Of a DNA stretch of 64,000 bases, positions 44,476-53,303 are shown one piece after another. Each line of letters opens with the position of its first letter. Within the stretch, counting starts at the first letter, position 1. Origin of the DNA: Heyndrickxia sporothermodurans. GTDB taxonomy: Bacteria > Bacillota > Bacilli > Bacillales > Bacillaceae_C. The notes beneath the pieces were generated by a model. It saw only the letters and a program-made list of their open reading frames with translations. It was not told the origin of the DNA and made no database searches. The position numbers and the translations under genes are program-made. The stretch lies in the NCBI GenBank assembly GCA_018333075.1, contig BORH01000014.1, forward strand, positions 58,327 to 122,326, given 5' to 3'.

Positions 44476-44615
44476 AATGTCTATATTTTATGTCAACACT
44501 CCATGTTACTTTGTTTGAGTTCTTATATTGTTTCCGAATAAAATCATATGGCTTAGGTACTTTCAATTTACGAAATTATCAAGCCAGAAAAATTCAGAAT
44601 TACTATTTTCTTAAT

Positions 44616-44651
44616 AAAACACACCGCCTTTAGGAAATGGAGGTGTGTTTT
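44616..44651. terminator. Terminator after the marR gene
   Basis: AAAACACACC and GGTGTGTTTT pair perfectly, with inner CC/GG pairs; on the minus strand TTTTATTAAG follows. It separates the marR transcript from the MFS promoter region. Confidence 0.75.
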
Positions 44652-44792
44652 TGATCTTGAAAAGTACTTGATTCAGTCACAACAAGATATAAATAGAGGG
44701 TCGAGCTGATTCTGAATTTCATTCTGAATCGTCGAAATCCCTTTTATTTTAGATATTTCTGTTATATTTATTATATCAATTTTTTATTGTAC

Positions 44793-45218
44793 CTATAAAT
44801 CCTTTACATTATTATACATCACGGCAAGAATCCTTCTAAATGTTTCTACCTCTGCTTCAGATAAACCCTTAATTGTGTTCTTATATGCTTCGATGGATGG
44901 TTCAAGTATTTCATCTTTTATACCGTTGCCTTTAGGGGTTAAATATACACGCAAAGACCTTCGATCCGTTTCATGAACAACGCGATAAATAAACCCCTTC
45001 TTTTCCAACTTAAACAGCATTCGAGCAATGTTGGTCTGATCTTTATGTAGTCTTTCAGCAATTTCTTTTTGGGTAACTCCTTCTTTTTCCCACAGGATGA
45101 CGAGTATTTCCCATTGATCTACTGTAATATCAAAGGGATTAACCACTTTTTGATAGTAATTATTCAACTTAAGTGCTGCTCTTTGCACATTAACACCGAT
45201 ATATTTTTCTAATTCCAA
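44793..45218 (-). CDS. MarR-family regulator of the MFS exporter
   Basis: A 141-residue protein starting with TTG at 45218, 7 nt after AAGGAG; longer in-frame versions would read through its own promoter. HTH: ITVDQWEILVILWEKEGVTQ, KEIAERLHKDQTNIARMLFK; wing DRRSLRVYLTPKG. Family members dissociate from DNA on binding phenolics or on Cys oxidation. Three matching operators (here, and twice before the MFS gene) tie it to that pump and to itself. Confidence 0.9.
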   Translation of the reverse strand: MELEKYIGVNVQRAALKLNNYYQKVVNPFDITVDQWEILVILWEKEGVTQKEIAERLHKDQTNIARMLFKLEKKGFIYRVVHETDRRSLRVYLTPKGNGIKDEILEPSIEAYKNTIKGLSEAEVETFRRILAVMYNNVKDL

Positions 45219-45245
45219 GACCGTTCTCCTTATAATTGATATGAT

Positions 45246-45269
45246 TATAGTTGTTACGACTAGTATAAT
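45246..45269 (-). promoter_or_regulatory. MarR-type operator in the marR promoter
   Basis: TATAGTTGTTACGACTAG... (plus-strand reading) matches the 44452 site at 22 of 24 positions. On the minus strand it covers the TATAAT -10 box of the marR gene, consistent with autorepression. Confidence 0.75.
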
Positions 45270-45471
45270 CACATTCAAATTTTGTGTCAAATTATCCCAA
45301 AATGATGAATTTAAGTAACTTTTTTCCATAAAATAAACAATTCACATTCTAATTTGAAACATAAAAAGAAACTTTATCGATCATATATAGTTCCTTTTAA
45401 AATGGTATTCCTTACAAAAATATACTTAATTGATGGTGTTTGTTAAACTAATAAACTTTCGTGTCACTCAC

Positions 45472-46008
45472 TCATTTCGATCCTAAAAGAAGAAGCAGCT
45501 CTTGAATAGAAGAAGCAAGTTGATTGTTATCGTTCTTAATCCTATTAAAAACAGGTAATGCCTTCTTTAGCAGTATGTAGCTGAAATAATAATAGCTAAT
45601 AAAGACGTCCCTCGTATATCCTGGCGGTTCATCTTCCTCCCACCATTCTTCATCTTTCCCCTCATTCTCTGGCCATAAGTACTTTTCATCTAACAAGTTG
45701 GCCATTTTCTCTAACCTATTTTGTGATTCCATAATTTCTACTTCTATAGTGGAAGCTACAGTTAAGTATAAATTTATTTCTTTCATAGTAACCTTCTTCG
45801 GTTCCTTCTTCGCGAGCTTCCGTAGTAGCACTAACAACACCCACGGCGTTACCTGCCATAATGTGCTTTGATGCTCAATCAAGTTGACCAACTCCACAAA
45901 CTGTCCCGACTCAATGAGTCTTGGGATGTCCGTTCCTCTCCCGTAGGCAGTTGTCAATCGCTGCCAGGGAATAGTGTCTTCGATCTCTTTGAATGAAGTG
46001 TTCATCAT
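45472..46008 (-). CDS. Hypothetical protein, 178 residues
   Basis: A soluble, mostly helical protein. Conserved-looking stretches are WQRLTTAYGRGTDIPRLIES and LIEHQSTLWQVTPWVLLVLL, followed by an acidic Trp-rich loop (EGKDEEWWEEDEPPGY). I recall similar unnamed proteins in Bacillus but no assigned function. No signal peptide. Possibly a bacterial immunity-type protein, but there is no toxin gene nearby. Monocistronic. Confidence 0.6.
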   Translation of the reverse strand: MMNTSFKEIEDTIPWQRLTTAYGRGTDIPRLIESGQFVELVNLIEHQSTLWQVTPWVLLVLLRKLAKKEPKKVTMKEINLYLTVASTIEVEIMESQNRLEKMANLLDEKYLWPENEGKDEEWWEEDEPPGYTRDVFISYYYFSYILLKKALPVFNRIKNDNNQLASSIQELLLLLGSK

Positions 46009-46185
46009 TCATTTCCCCCTCTATTCTTCAAATCTATCGAATATTCACACTGTGATTGTTTCATTTCCAATGAAAAGCACAAAATCTTAAATTCATTTTT
46101 ACCTTCGACTAAATAAATATTTTATCTTTATCAAATAGTATCAAATAAATAGAATAGTTATAATTTTCGTAATAAGTAACTTATT

Positions 46186-46686
46186 TTATCCGAGGTTTTT
46201 GAACTCTGGAGTTTCAATGATTTTTACGAAAAACTCATTTTTAGCTTCCCTATACTCTTCCATTTCTTTACCTTCAAAGTTCCTCTTTAAATCATCATAT
46301 TCCTTTCGATATTTATCACTAATTAATAAAACATCTCGGAATTTCCAAAAGAAATCAAATTCAGAATTAATAACTGTTAATTGCACTCCCAAAGGAGGTA
46401 CGGTTGAATCGTCTTTATATGCCCTGAAACTATGAGTATTTACACTACCCTCATTCACTTCATATAACAATGAAAGGGTTTTAACTGCCATAGTGAATTG
46501 TTCTGGTCTAACTCTCACTTGTATATCTAAATCACCTTTTGTCAGACTATTAGGGACAGCCGTGCTACCAACATGCTGAACATCAGCTTCTAACAAATGT
46601 TCTTTAATTAGCTTTTTATGTTTGAGAAATGTCTTCTCTGCGTCTTTATAAAAATGACTATTTTCGAAAAACTTAACTTGTTCCAT
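46186..46686 (-). CDS. GrpB family protein (nucleotidyltransferase fold)
   Basis: A 166-residue protein with the GrpB pattern QHVGSTAVPNSLTKGDLDIQ, which carries the GS...DxD nucleotidyltransferase metal site, then VNTHSFRAYKDDS and the C-terminal helix YDDLKRNFEGKEMEEYREAK. Family members are linked to coenzyme A-related or nucleotide transfer but are mostly uncharacterised. Stand-alone gene. Confidence 0.85.
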   Translation of the reverse strand: MEQVKFFENSHFYKDAEKTFLKHKKLIKEHLLEADVQHVGSTAVPNSLTKGDLDIQVRVRPEQFTMAVKTLSLLYEVNEGSVNTHSFRAYKDDSTVPPLGVQLTVINSEFDFFWKFRDVLLISDKYRKEYDDLKRNFEGKEMEEYREAKNEFFVKIIETPEFKNLG

Positions 46687-46716
46687 TTTATCCTACCCAT
46701 TTAGTTAAATTTGCTA

Positions 46717-47522
46717 TCATCTAAAAAAAATATCAATTTGTTTTTTATGAAACTGTTTTTCACTATGTCTGCAATAGCATTTTAAGAACAACCCATGCAC
46801 TTTAAGGTCAGTACAAAGGACATTTTCATCGGAAAGAGACGGACTAATCACCTTATCAAGACGTTTTGTAACAATACGTCCCAGTCCTAGCACCGTAGAT
46901 AAAGTCATTTTTTGACGGACACGTGCAACCAAAACACAGACCTGTTCCTTGCTTATTCCTCGTTTTTTTGCCTTACCGCCTCATTTACGAGGTTCTCTTC
47001 CTTTGATGTTTTGTTTACCATTTTCAGTGAATAGAAAATGGGTTTCGTCAATTTCAACTATTCCTTAAAAGGTATCAACAGGAATTATTTGTTGTGTAGC
47101 TAATATTTTGTGTCGCCAATAAAAGTGTGTTACCCAAGAAAAAACACCAATTTATTCGGCAGATTTTCGGAGTGAATATCTTCTATATTCAACAAATTTT
47201 AACCATTTATCAATTTTACTAGTACGAAATGATGGAGTATTGGTAAAGTCAGTGAATGTTTTTGAGCATTCCTTCCCCTTATAGCGTTCTTTTGAACTGT
47301 TTTGGTTCCATTTTTTACAGATTATTTGCCAAATCAACTGAGTTTGTGCTTTACAATGTGGACAGACAAATCCCTTTTCATTTATTCGTTCGGCAAGTTC
47401 TTTAATGATTGGGTCTTTAGCGTTGTTAACAGTCCTACCGAGGTTTGCAGATAAGCTAATAATCTTTGTTGAGACGTCTCATCAAGGTTATAAATTTCAA
47501 GAACAATATCTGCAAGCTTCAT
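46717..47522 (-). pseudogene. IS1595-family transposase remnant
   Basis: From ATG 47522 (MKLADIVLEIYNLDETSQQR) the coding sense runs through a shifted frame (VCPHCKAQTQ...) into the zinc-ribbon segment LIWQIICKKWNQNSSKERYK, then FTDFTNTPSFRTSKIDKWLK, IVEIDETHFLFTENGKQNIK (first catalytic Asp) and VARVRQKMTLSTVLGLGRIV, and decays after CTDLKVHGLFLK. At least three stops (after KSAE, after VDTF, after EPRK) and several frameshifts are present. The YKGKECSK ribbon has also lost one Cys. Inactive. Confidence 0.8.
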
Positions 47523-47675
47523 TGTATGCAACCTCCGAACAATTAGTGTACCTCAATTTTGAACAACTGTTCGAAAAGGTCAAATATCAACATTATAATT
47601 TAACATAGCTTACTTTTATACAATCTGCCTTCAATATTGCAATTGCAATTAATTGTACCATTTTATACGATAATT

Positions 47676-48554
47676 TTATGAATGTGATGTTAATGGAAAT
47701 AAAGGTCGTTTTGTCCCGAAATTTATCATTGGTCGAATAAACAATACATCGTCCTCAGCTTCTATTTCTTCTGATTCTACATTCTTACAATCAGGTATAT
47801 AGTGAAAAATAATTCTTTTTATATCCGATGATATAATGTTGCTTAAAACTTTTTCTAAATCCACTTTTCTTCTGCTAATAACATCGTAAAGATGTAATTC
47901 CCCATCCTCTGCTTCGAATATCACAATACTGTCTTCTTCTTCAATAAAATAAATAGAGCTCGGGAATGCAATGAGAAAATAGAACATAAGTAAACTTTCA
48001 TTGTCTTTCACACCTAATACTGAGGACACTGGAATTCTTTCCTTAGCATACAATTTCATTAAAGAAAGATCTTTACTATTTTCAGTATCTAATTTTCGGA
48101 TAGTTTTATTTGATTTTTTCTTTATTTCATCAATATTTAAGAAATAACTACTTTCTTGCACTCTTGCAAATCCAAATTTTGGATAAAAATCAAATACTTT
48201 ATCATTGGCGAATAAGTAGATAAAATCAGAATATCCCTCATATTTGTCTATAATGTAATCCATCAATTTCCCTGCAAAGCCTTTATGACGATAATCTGGA
48301 TGCGTCATAACTGTACCGACTTGTATTCCTTTATACTCAACACCATTTATAACTACGTTCATTTTTGTTATTGATGCATTTGCAATTACTTTTTCCCCAT
48401 CTATATATGAATAACAAATATATTTATCGTTCCAACAACCCTTATCGTACCATTGGCTAAAATCTAATCTAAAAACTAACTTTGCTAATTCATTAAAACT
48501 TTCTCTGTATTTTCTATTATCCTTGTAATCATATATTAATTGATAATCCGTCAT
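47676..48554 (-). CDS. GNAT-family N-acetyltransferase, two-domain
   Basis: A 292-residue protein. The N-terminal GNAT domain (1-150) contains GIQVGTVMTHPDYRHKGFAG with the acetyl-CoA loop YRHKGFAGKLMDYI, and FYPKFGFARV. The C-terminal half (150-292) is another alpha/beta domain (EEEDSIVIFEAEDGELHLYD) of the type seen in Eis-like or tandem-GNAT proteins. The substrate is unknown. It may be co-directional with the broken phosphatase upstream, but a decayed segment separates them. Confidence 0.85.
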   Translation of the reverse strand: MTDYQLIYDYKDNRKYRESFNELAKLVFRLDFSQWYDKGCWNDKYICYSYIDGEKVIANASITKMNVVINGVEYKGIQVGTVMTHPDYRHKGFAGKLMDYIIDKYEGYSDFIYLFANDKVFDFYPKFGFARVQESSYFLNIDEIKKKSNKTIRKLDTENSKDLSLMKLYAKERIPVSSVLGVKDNESLLMFYFLIAFPSSIYFIEEEDSIVIFEAEDGELHLYDVISRRKVDLEKVLSNIISSDIKRIIFHYIPDCKNVESEEIEAEDDVLFIRPMINFGTKRPLFPLTSHS

Positions 48555-48570
48555 AAATAACCCTCTATTC

Positions 48571-48789
48571 TTATAGCCCTATACAACTAAAAATTATCTT
48601 AGCATTAGTTAATTGGAAGCCCCGTATTAAATAAACACAAATCTGATACCGATATATGCTGCCATCAAACCGCTTAAAATTGACCTCTACATACCCTGAT
48701 GACATTATATTGCTAAACACGCAACCTTTTAGGTAATCTGGTGTATTTTTCTTAAGTAAAGTATTTACAGAGTGTATTAGTCCTGCCAA
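48571..48789 (-). pseudogene. Short open frame of uncertain status
   Basis: A 72-codon frame (SVNTLLKKNTPDYLKGCVFS, VEVNFKRFDGSIYRYQICVY) has coding-like composition but no ribosome binding site. It continues, in the same frame past a TAG, from the end of the broken metallophosphatase. It may be a decayed C-terminal part or an unrelated fragment. Confidence 0.3.
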
Positions 48790-48819
48790 AGCAAATCTTA
48801 TAGATTTTGTTTCTTTTAT

Positions 48820-49466
48820 CTATTTATCTCTTAAATCAGTATCTTCTTTAATGAATTTTATGATTTCTCCATTTGGTTTTATTTTTATGCCAGTTAGATT
48901 ACCTGAATATGCAGCACCTGTGTCAATATTCCATGAATTACTTTCAACATCATATTACGGCAGTTCACAAGGTGTGTGTCCAATAATTTGTAGTTTATTT
49001 ATATTCTTTATTGTACCGCGATTCCATAGGATACCGAATTTAACATCTTCTTTAAAGGGGTTTACTGATTGTTCAGAAATTCCTGCATGGCTTATAAACA
49101 AGTTATCATTTTCCCAAAACAATGGTAGTTCGCTTAACCACTTAACATCACGCATACAATCTCTATTTGCTTTACTGTACTGTTCCAGTGTTTCTTCTCC
49201 ACATTGTTTTAACCAATTGTTATTGGGCTGATAAAAAAATGTTCAGTGATTTCATATTCATGATTACCTTTTAAAAATATAACTTGGTTCGGAAAGTGTT
49301 TACTTAATTTCATCGCAAAACCCACCATTTGAGGTGAATTTTTTCCTCTGTCTATTAGATCACCTAATTGAATAATCATTTCATTAACCTTATTCCAATG
49401 TTTATTCAATAAATTATGAAATGTATAGTAACAACCATGTACATCGCCAATTACAAAATAATTCAA
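48820..49466 (-). pseudogene. Calcineurin-like metallophosphoesterase (PrpE-like), frameshift and stop
   Basis: MNYFVIGDVHGCYYTFHNLL, IQLGDLIDRGKNSPQMVGFA and VIFLKGNHEYE supply the metal-binding GDVHG, GDxxDRG and GNHE motifs of PPP-type phosphatases. A frameshift near 49225 leads into PNNNWLKQCGEETLEQYSKA, then FISHAGISEQS and IIGHTPCELP, where TAA interrupts before YDVESNSWNIDTGAAYSGNL, the conserved ending. All catalytic motifs remain, so decay is recent. Confidence 0.85.
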
Positions 49467-49796
49467 GTATATCCTCCTATCGATGAATTTAAGATTACCT
49501 CATTAATCATTGCTTTTTGCAATTGATAACTATATTCTATTTAATCAGTAATATTTCCTTTCCTACTATTAAGGTTTACCTGCAAAAAAGGCGTCCGCAT
49601 TTTTTACAGAAACATTACATAAATTTGTATATACTAAGAACCATCGATTCATTATTTTATTTGAGTGATTCAGTGAAATAATATAGGTTTTTATTCAATA
49701 GGTACCTCAAATACAAAAAAGAAACTAATAATCGGTATCTTTTTCTTATTCCCTTAAGGTATATCTATTAACAGACACCACAGCATAAAAAAGGAA
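49467..49796. other. Intergenic region without recognisable genes
   Basis: 330 bp, AT-rich, no supported ORF or repeat. It holds the upstream region of the phosphatase gene and the downstream end of the VTT gene. Confidence 0.4.
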
Positions 49797-50438
49797 TTAA
49801 AAGTTTTCCGAATGAAGCTCCAATTTCAGTTTTTTTATGATTTTAAATGAAATAATGGAGATTATTAAAAGCAAAATGACACTTACTAAAATCCAGGAAG
49901 CAGAATGGCCAAAGCTTCCCCCTAATGAACTATATAATGCTATCATGGGAAAATTCGAAATGATAATGGTTAATAGGTACGATGGATAGCCGATTCCTGT
50001 AGAGGCTGATAAATAACAAATCACATCTGTTGGTACAATAGGACAAATAACCCCCAATGCCAAAAACTTATAACGATAATTCTCCAACAACCCCTTCATG
50101 CGGGGATGTTTTTTATTTAAATAGTGATTGATCCTAGTACTGGTAAAAGTTCTCGCAGCAATAAAAACCAATGATTCACTTATCACCATACCTGTCATAG
50201 ATAGAGTAAAGCTTATGGTTGGTCCTAAACAAATTCCCCCTAAAATCATAAGTGGTGTACCTGGCATGAAAATAAGAAGTCTGAATACCCATAAACCAAT
50301 AATAATGAAAATTGTGTACTTCGGATTTCCTGAAATAAATTGCTTTAACATATCTACATCAATTGTAAAAAAGGGATTTTGTTTAAGAAAATAAATGAGT
50401 ATAACCCATATAACAACTAAAATTATTTTTTTCCCCAT
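49797..50438 (-). CDS. TVP38/TMEM64-family (VTT domain, DedA-like) membrane protein
   Basis: A 213-residue protein with about six hydrophobic helices and the VTT signature region FMPGTPLMILGGICLGPTIS, followed by ESLVFIAARTFTSTRINHYL and GVICPIVPTDVICYLSASTG. The wider VTT/DedA group is associated with lipid scrambling or flipping. AGGAGA-type site before the ATG. A TTCTTAAG motif 55-85 bp upstream is shared with the methyltransferase promoter, suggesting control by the adjacent two-component system. Confidence 0.88.
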   Translation of the reverse strand: MGKKIILVVIWVILIYFLKQNPFFTIDVDMLKQFISGNPKYTIFIIIGLWVFRLLIFMPGTPLMILGGICLGPTISFTLSMTGMVISESLVFIAARTFTSTRINHYLNKKHPRMKGLLENYRYKFLALGVICPIVPTDVICYLSASTGIGYPSYLLTIIISNFPMIALYSSLGGSFGHSASWILVSVILLLIISIISFKIIKKLKLELHSENF

Positions 50439-50491
50439 CTTTCATTCTCCTCTACCTTCTGTTGTTTACAATTCCATCGTAAGCAAAAAAG

Positions 50492-50522
50492 GTTAAGAAA
50501 AAACCTCAAAAATTCTTAAGAA
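50492..50522 (-). promoter_or_regulatory. TTCTTAAG-type candidate response-regulator site
   Basis: On the minus strand TTCTTAAG (50522-50515), which is also part of the palindrome TTCTTAAGAA, is followed 23 bp later by TTCTTAAC (50499-50492). The same 8-mer is doubled before the methyltransferase gene at 53021-53038. Confidence 0.5.
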
Positions 50523-50580
50523 TTATGAAGTGCAGATAAATATAAAAACAGCTTACAGGAAAATATGTTTCCGTATGCTA

Positions 50581-51660
50581 TTACTCTTTCAGACTATGTT
50601 CTATCGTAAAAGTCAACCACCCTTCTTTATAATCCACCGTTAATTTTCCTCCATGAATCTCAACAATTCTTTTTGATATCGCAAGTCCAAGTCCTGACCC
50701 TCCATCCTCTTTTCTTGCTCGGTCTCCTCGATAAAATCGTTCAAATAATTGATTAACGTCTTCAACTTGAAAATCCGCTACCTGATTGGAAATCGTAAAA
50801 AACGCATTTTTTCCATCTGAATCAAGATTAATCTTTATGAAGGTGGGTTTTGCACTGTATTTTTTTGCATTCATAAAAAGGTTGTCATACACCCGTACCA
50901 TTTCTTCAACATCCATAGTAACGAGTAGATCTTCATCAGGGATTGATTTCTGGAAACATAGCCCCTCCTTTTCGAATATCGGAATGTATTCCCCGATTAT
51001 CTGTTCCAATAGACCTCCTAAGTCTATGGCAGTAAGGTTTAATTTGACATCAGGGCTTGTTAGTTTAGTGTATTCAAAAAGTTCGTTGATCAGTGATTTA
51101 AGCTCCTGTGATTTAGAATAAATTGTTTTTACATAATCTGTTAATTGCTCTTCATTTTTATATTCCTTTTTTCGCAGCAAATCCAAATAACCGATAATAG
51201 AAGTTAATGGTGTCCGCAGATCATGTGAAATATTAGTAATAAGTTCATTTTTGGCATTTTCTATCTGCCTCTCATGTTCAAATTTATTTTCAAGTTCCTT
51301 TGACATTAAGTTAATATTTCTTGAGAGCTGACCTAACTCATCACTCCCCTTAATAACAATGGTAGAACCTAGTTTTCCATTAGCAATATTTTGGACACTA
51401 TTGGTTATTAATTTTAAATATTTTATTTTTTTCCTGATGATTAACAGAAAACTTATGATAAAAGATAAAATGACAACAGCGGTCAAGGCATTCACAATAA
51501 GATTGTATTGATCAACACTAAGCCGATTGGATGTTAATAAATGAAAACGATTAAGATTGTATAAAATAATATATGCAATGAAAAGTGATATGGAAAAGCT
51601 TATTATAATGGCGATGAGGAGCTTAATACTTATCTTGTTCCAAAACCATTTTATCCTCAT
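50581..51660 (-). CDS. Sensor histidine kinase of the methyltransferase/VTT module
   Basis: A 359-residue kinase with two close transmembrane helices (LLIAIIISFSISLFIAYIIL; IVNALTAVVILSFIISFLLI) and almost no extracellular loop, an intramembrane-sensing type layout. HAMP, HisKA (NISHDLRTPLTSIIGYLDLL) and HATPase_c (NLFMNAKKYSAKPTF, GGSGLGLAISKRI) follow. The ATG overlaps the response regulator stop by 4 bp. Similar kinases sense envelope stress. Confidence 0.9.
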   Translation of the reverse strand: MRIKWFWNKISIKLLIAIIISFSISLFIAYIILYNLNRFHLLTSNRLSVDQYNLIVNALTAVVILSFIISFLLIIRKKIKYLKLITNSVQNIANGKLGSTIVIKGSDELGQLSRNINLMSKELENKFEHERQIENAKNELITNISHDLRTPLTSIIGYLDLLRKKEYKNEEQLTDYVKTIYSKSQELKSLINELFEYTKLTSPDVKLNLTAIDLGGLLEQIIGEYIPIFEKEGLCFQKSIPDEDLLVTMDVEEMVRVYDNLFMNAKKYSAKPTFIKINLDSDGKNAFFTISNQVADFQVEDVNQLFERFYRGDRARKEDGGSGLGLAISKRIVEIHGGKLTVDYKEGWLTFTIEHSLKE

Positions 51661-52343
51661 ATTTTATAGCCTACTCCCCAAACTGTTTTTATATAAATAG
51701 GATGCTTAGGGTCTTCCTCAATTTTTTCTCTTATTTTAGTAATATGAACCATCACGGTATTATCCGATTTAAAGAAATCTTCCTTCCATACAGCTTCATA
51801 AATCCGGCTAACATTCAAAACAATCCCCTTATTACGAGCAAGGAGTTCAAGAATATCAAATTCCTTCGGCGTCAGCCTCACTTCTTTCTTCCTCACCCAT
51901 ATTTGTCGCGTATCTGTATTGATAATAAGATCGCCAATTTCAATGATGCTCTTATTGCTGTCTGAATCCACATTGTATTTTTTATATCTTCTAAGCTGGG
52001 ATTTAACTCTTGCCATTAGTTCCATTGAGTTAAATGGTTTGGTGATATAATCATCTGCACCAGAAGCAAGACCTTGAATTTTATCAATATTTTCCGATTT
52101 TGCCGATAGCATGATGATGGGCATATTCCGTTCTTCCCTTATTTTCAAACATGCCTCGATTCCATCCATTACCGGCATCATGATATCCAAAATAATGAGG
52201 TCAAACTCATCTTCTTCCAACCATTTCAATGCTTCAAGCGCATCGCCCGCAGTTTGTGATTGTAAGCCTTCATTTTCTAAATAGATCGATATTAATTTTC
52301 TAATTTCATAATCGTCATCCACAATTAAAATCTTCCCATTCAA
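51657..52343 (-). CDS. OmpR-family response regulator
   Basis: A 228-residue regulator: receiver with ILIVDDDYEIRKLI, phospho-acceptor in LIILDIMMPVMDGIEACLKI, and ITKPFNSMEL; winged helix RLTPKEFDILELLARNKGIV and VMVHITKIREKIEEDPKHPI. I use the TTG at 52343, 7 nt after GGTGG, although an ATG six codons upstream is also possible. It follows the methyltransferase gene by 38 bp and is coupled to its kinase. The doubled TTCTTAAG site upstream is a candidate binding site. Confidence 0.88.
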   Translation of the reverse strand: MNGKILIVDDDYEIRKLISIYLENEGLQSQTAGDALEALKWLEEDEFDLIILDIMMPVMDGIEACLKIREERNMPIIMLSAKSENIDKIQGLASGADDYITKPFNSMELMARVKSQLRRYKKYNVDSDSNKSIIEIGDLIINTDTRQIWVRKKEVRLTPKEFDILELLARNKGIVLNVSRIYEAVWKEDFFKSDNTVMVHITKIREKIEEDPKHPIYIKTVWGVGYKI

Positions 52344-52381
52344 TATAAATCCACCATCCATTGATAAATTTTGAAAACGGT

Positions 52382-52942
52382 TTACGTATTACTGCATGTG
52401 AATACATAAGCTGGAGGTAAATTTCGATACTCACGCTTAATTTCTATCCGCTTAAAATATTGATGAATGAGTCTTTTCTTGTATTGGGTATATTGGAAGG
52501 TAATAAATTTCCCATGTTCCCTCAACAGTTGCTTTGTTTTTATTAAAATAGTATTTGATATACTTTTAGGCAAACTCGCAAAAGGTAGACCGGAGACTAC
52601 ATAATCAATATAAGGAATCCCGCATTCATCAATATATTTGTCGGTGTCCTCGGCAGAACCATTTATAATAAATATATTCTCTTCGTTCTTATACCTTTCC
52701 TTTAACAACCTGCAAAATTCCTGGTTACTTTCAATCAACAATACAACTGTATTCGATCTTCTTTTTTCAATTATTTTATCAGTAAAGACACCGGTACCTG
52801 GGCCATATTCAACGATATAATCAGCAGTTTCGAAATCAATATGATCGATCATTTTTTGAGCAAGATTCTTTGAACTTGGCATAATAGCACCCACAGTTCT
52901 TGGTTTTAATAAATACTGAAAAAGAAAAAGTAATGCCTTCAT
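52382..52942 (-). CDS. SAM-dependent methyltransferase, phospholipid N-methyltransferase-like
   Basis: A 186-residue class I methyltransferase. The opening FQYLLKPRTVGAIMPSSKNL followed by the SAM-binding glycine motif VEYGPGTGVFTDKI, VLLIESNQEF, and the active-site loop VVSGLPFASLP matches the rRNA adenine/phospholipid methyltransferase-like family, in which the SGLPF loop is typical of phospholipid N-methyltransferases. The likely target is a membrane lipid headgroup, but this is not proven. First gene of the methyltransferase-regulator-kinase operon. Confidence 0.82.
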   Translation of the reverse strand: MKALLFLFQYLLKPRTVGAIMPSSKNLAQKMIDHIDFETADYIVEYGPGTGVFTDKIIEKRRSNTVVLLIESNQEFCRLLKERYKNEENIFIINGSAEDTDKYIDECGIPYIDYVVSGLPFASLPKSISNTILIKTKQLLREHGKFITFQYTQYKKRLIHQYFKRIEIKREYRNLPPAYVFTCSNT

Positions 52943-53020
52943 GAATTTATCACTCCATAGGTTTGAATTTAGTTACTGTTTTTAGAATACAGATCAAACC
53001 TAAAGAAATAGTGATAAAAA

Positions 53021-53038
53021 TTCTTAAGATTTCTTAAG
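53021..53038 (-). promoter_or_regulatory. Direct repeat of TTCTTAAG, candidate response-regulator site
   Basis: TTCTTAAG occurs at 53021-53028 and 53031-53038 (plus-strand reading), exactly one helical turn apart, the usual spacing for OmpR-family dimers. It lies about 32 bp upstream of a TATTCT -10-like box (52989-52984) with a poor -35, consistent with activation. Confidence 0.6.
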
Positions 53039-53212
53039 TAAAAAACAATGATGCTTTGCCTGCTAATGAAGAAAATAGAAAAAGAGCATGTTTTGAAAAA
53101 GATTACTCAAAACATACTCATCATTATTAAGTATACTTCTTCATATTATGCTTTTTAAAATTTAAATATTTTTGATGTACATTATTATCTACAAATATTC
53201 TAATTACTAAAA

Positions 53213-53241
53213 AAGAAAATCACTGCTAAAGTGATTTTCTT
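53213..53241. terminator. Terminator of the EamA gene
   Basis: AAGAAAATCACT and AGTGATTTTCTT form a perfect 12-bp stem with a 5-nt loop, with A/T runs on both sides. It lies 63 bp after the exporter stop. Other sequence in 52943-53303 is AT-rich without genes. Confidence 0.8.
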
Positions 53242-53303
53242 AAATAAAAAGTATAAAGATTATCTTTCCTTTATACTAAATAAATAGTAAGACACAAACC
53301 GAT

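Noticed and set aside
48820-48822. Metallophosphatase with readthrough C-terminal extension into 48571-48789
   Set aside because: The phosphatase domain is complete at the TAG; the in-frame continuation is more likely coincidence.
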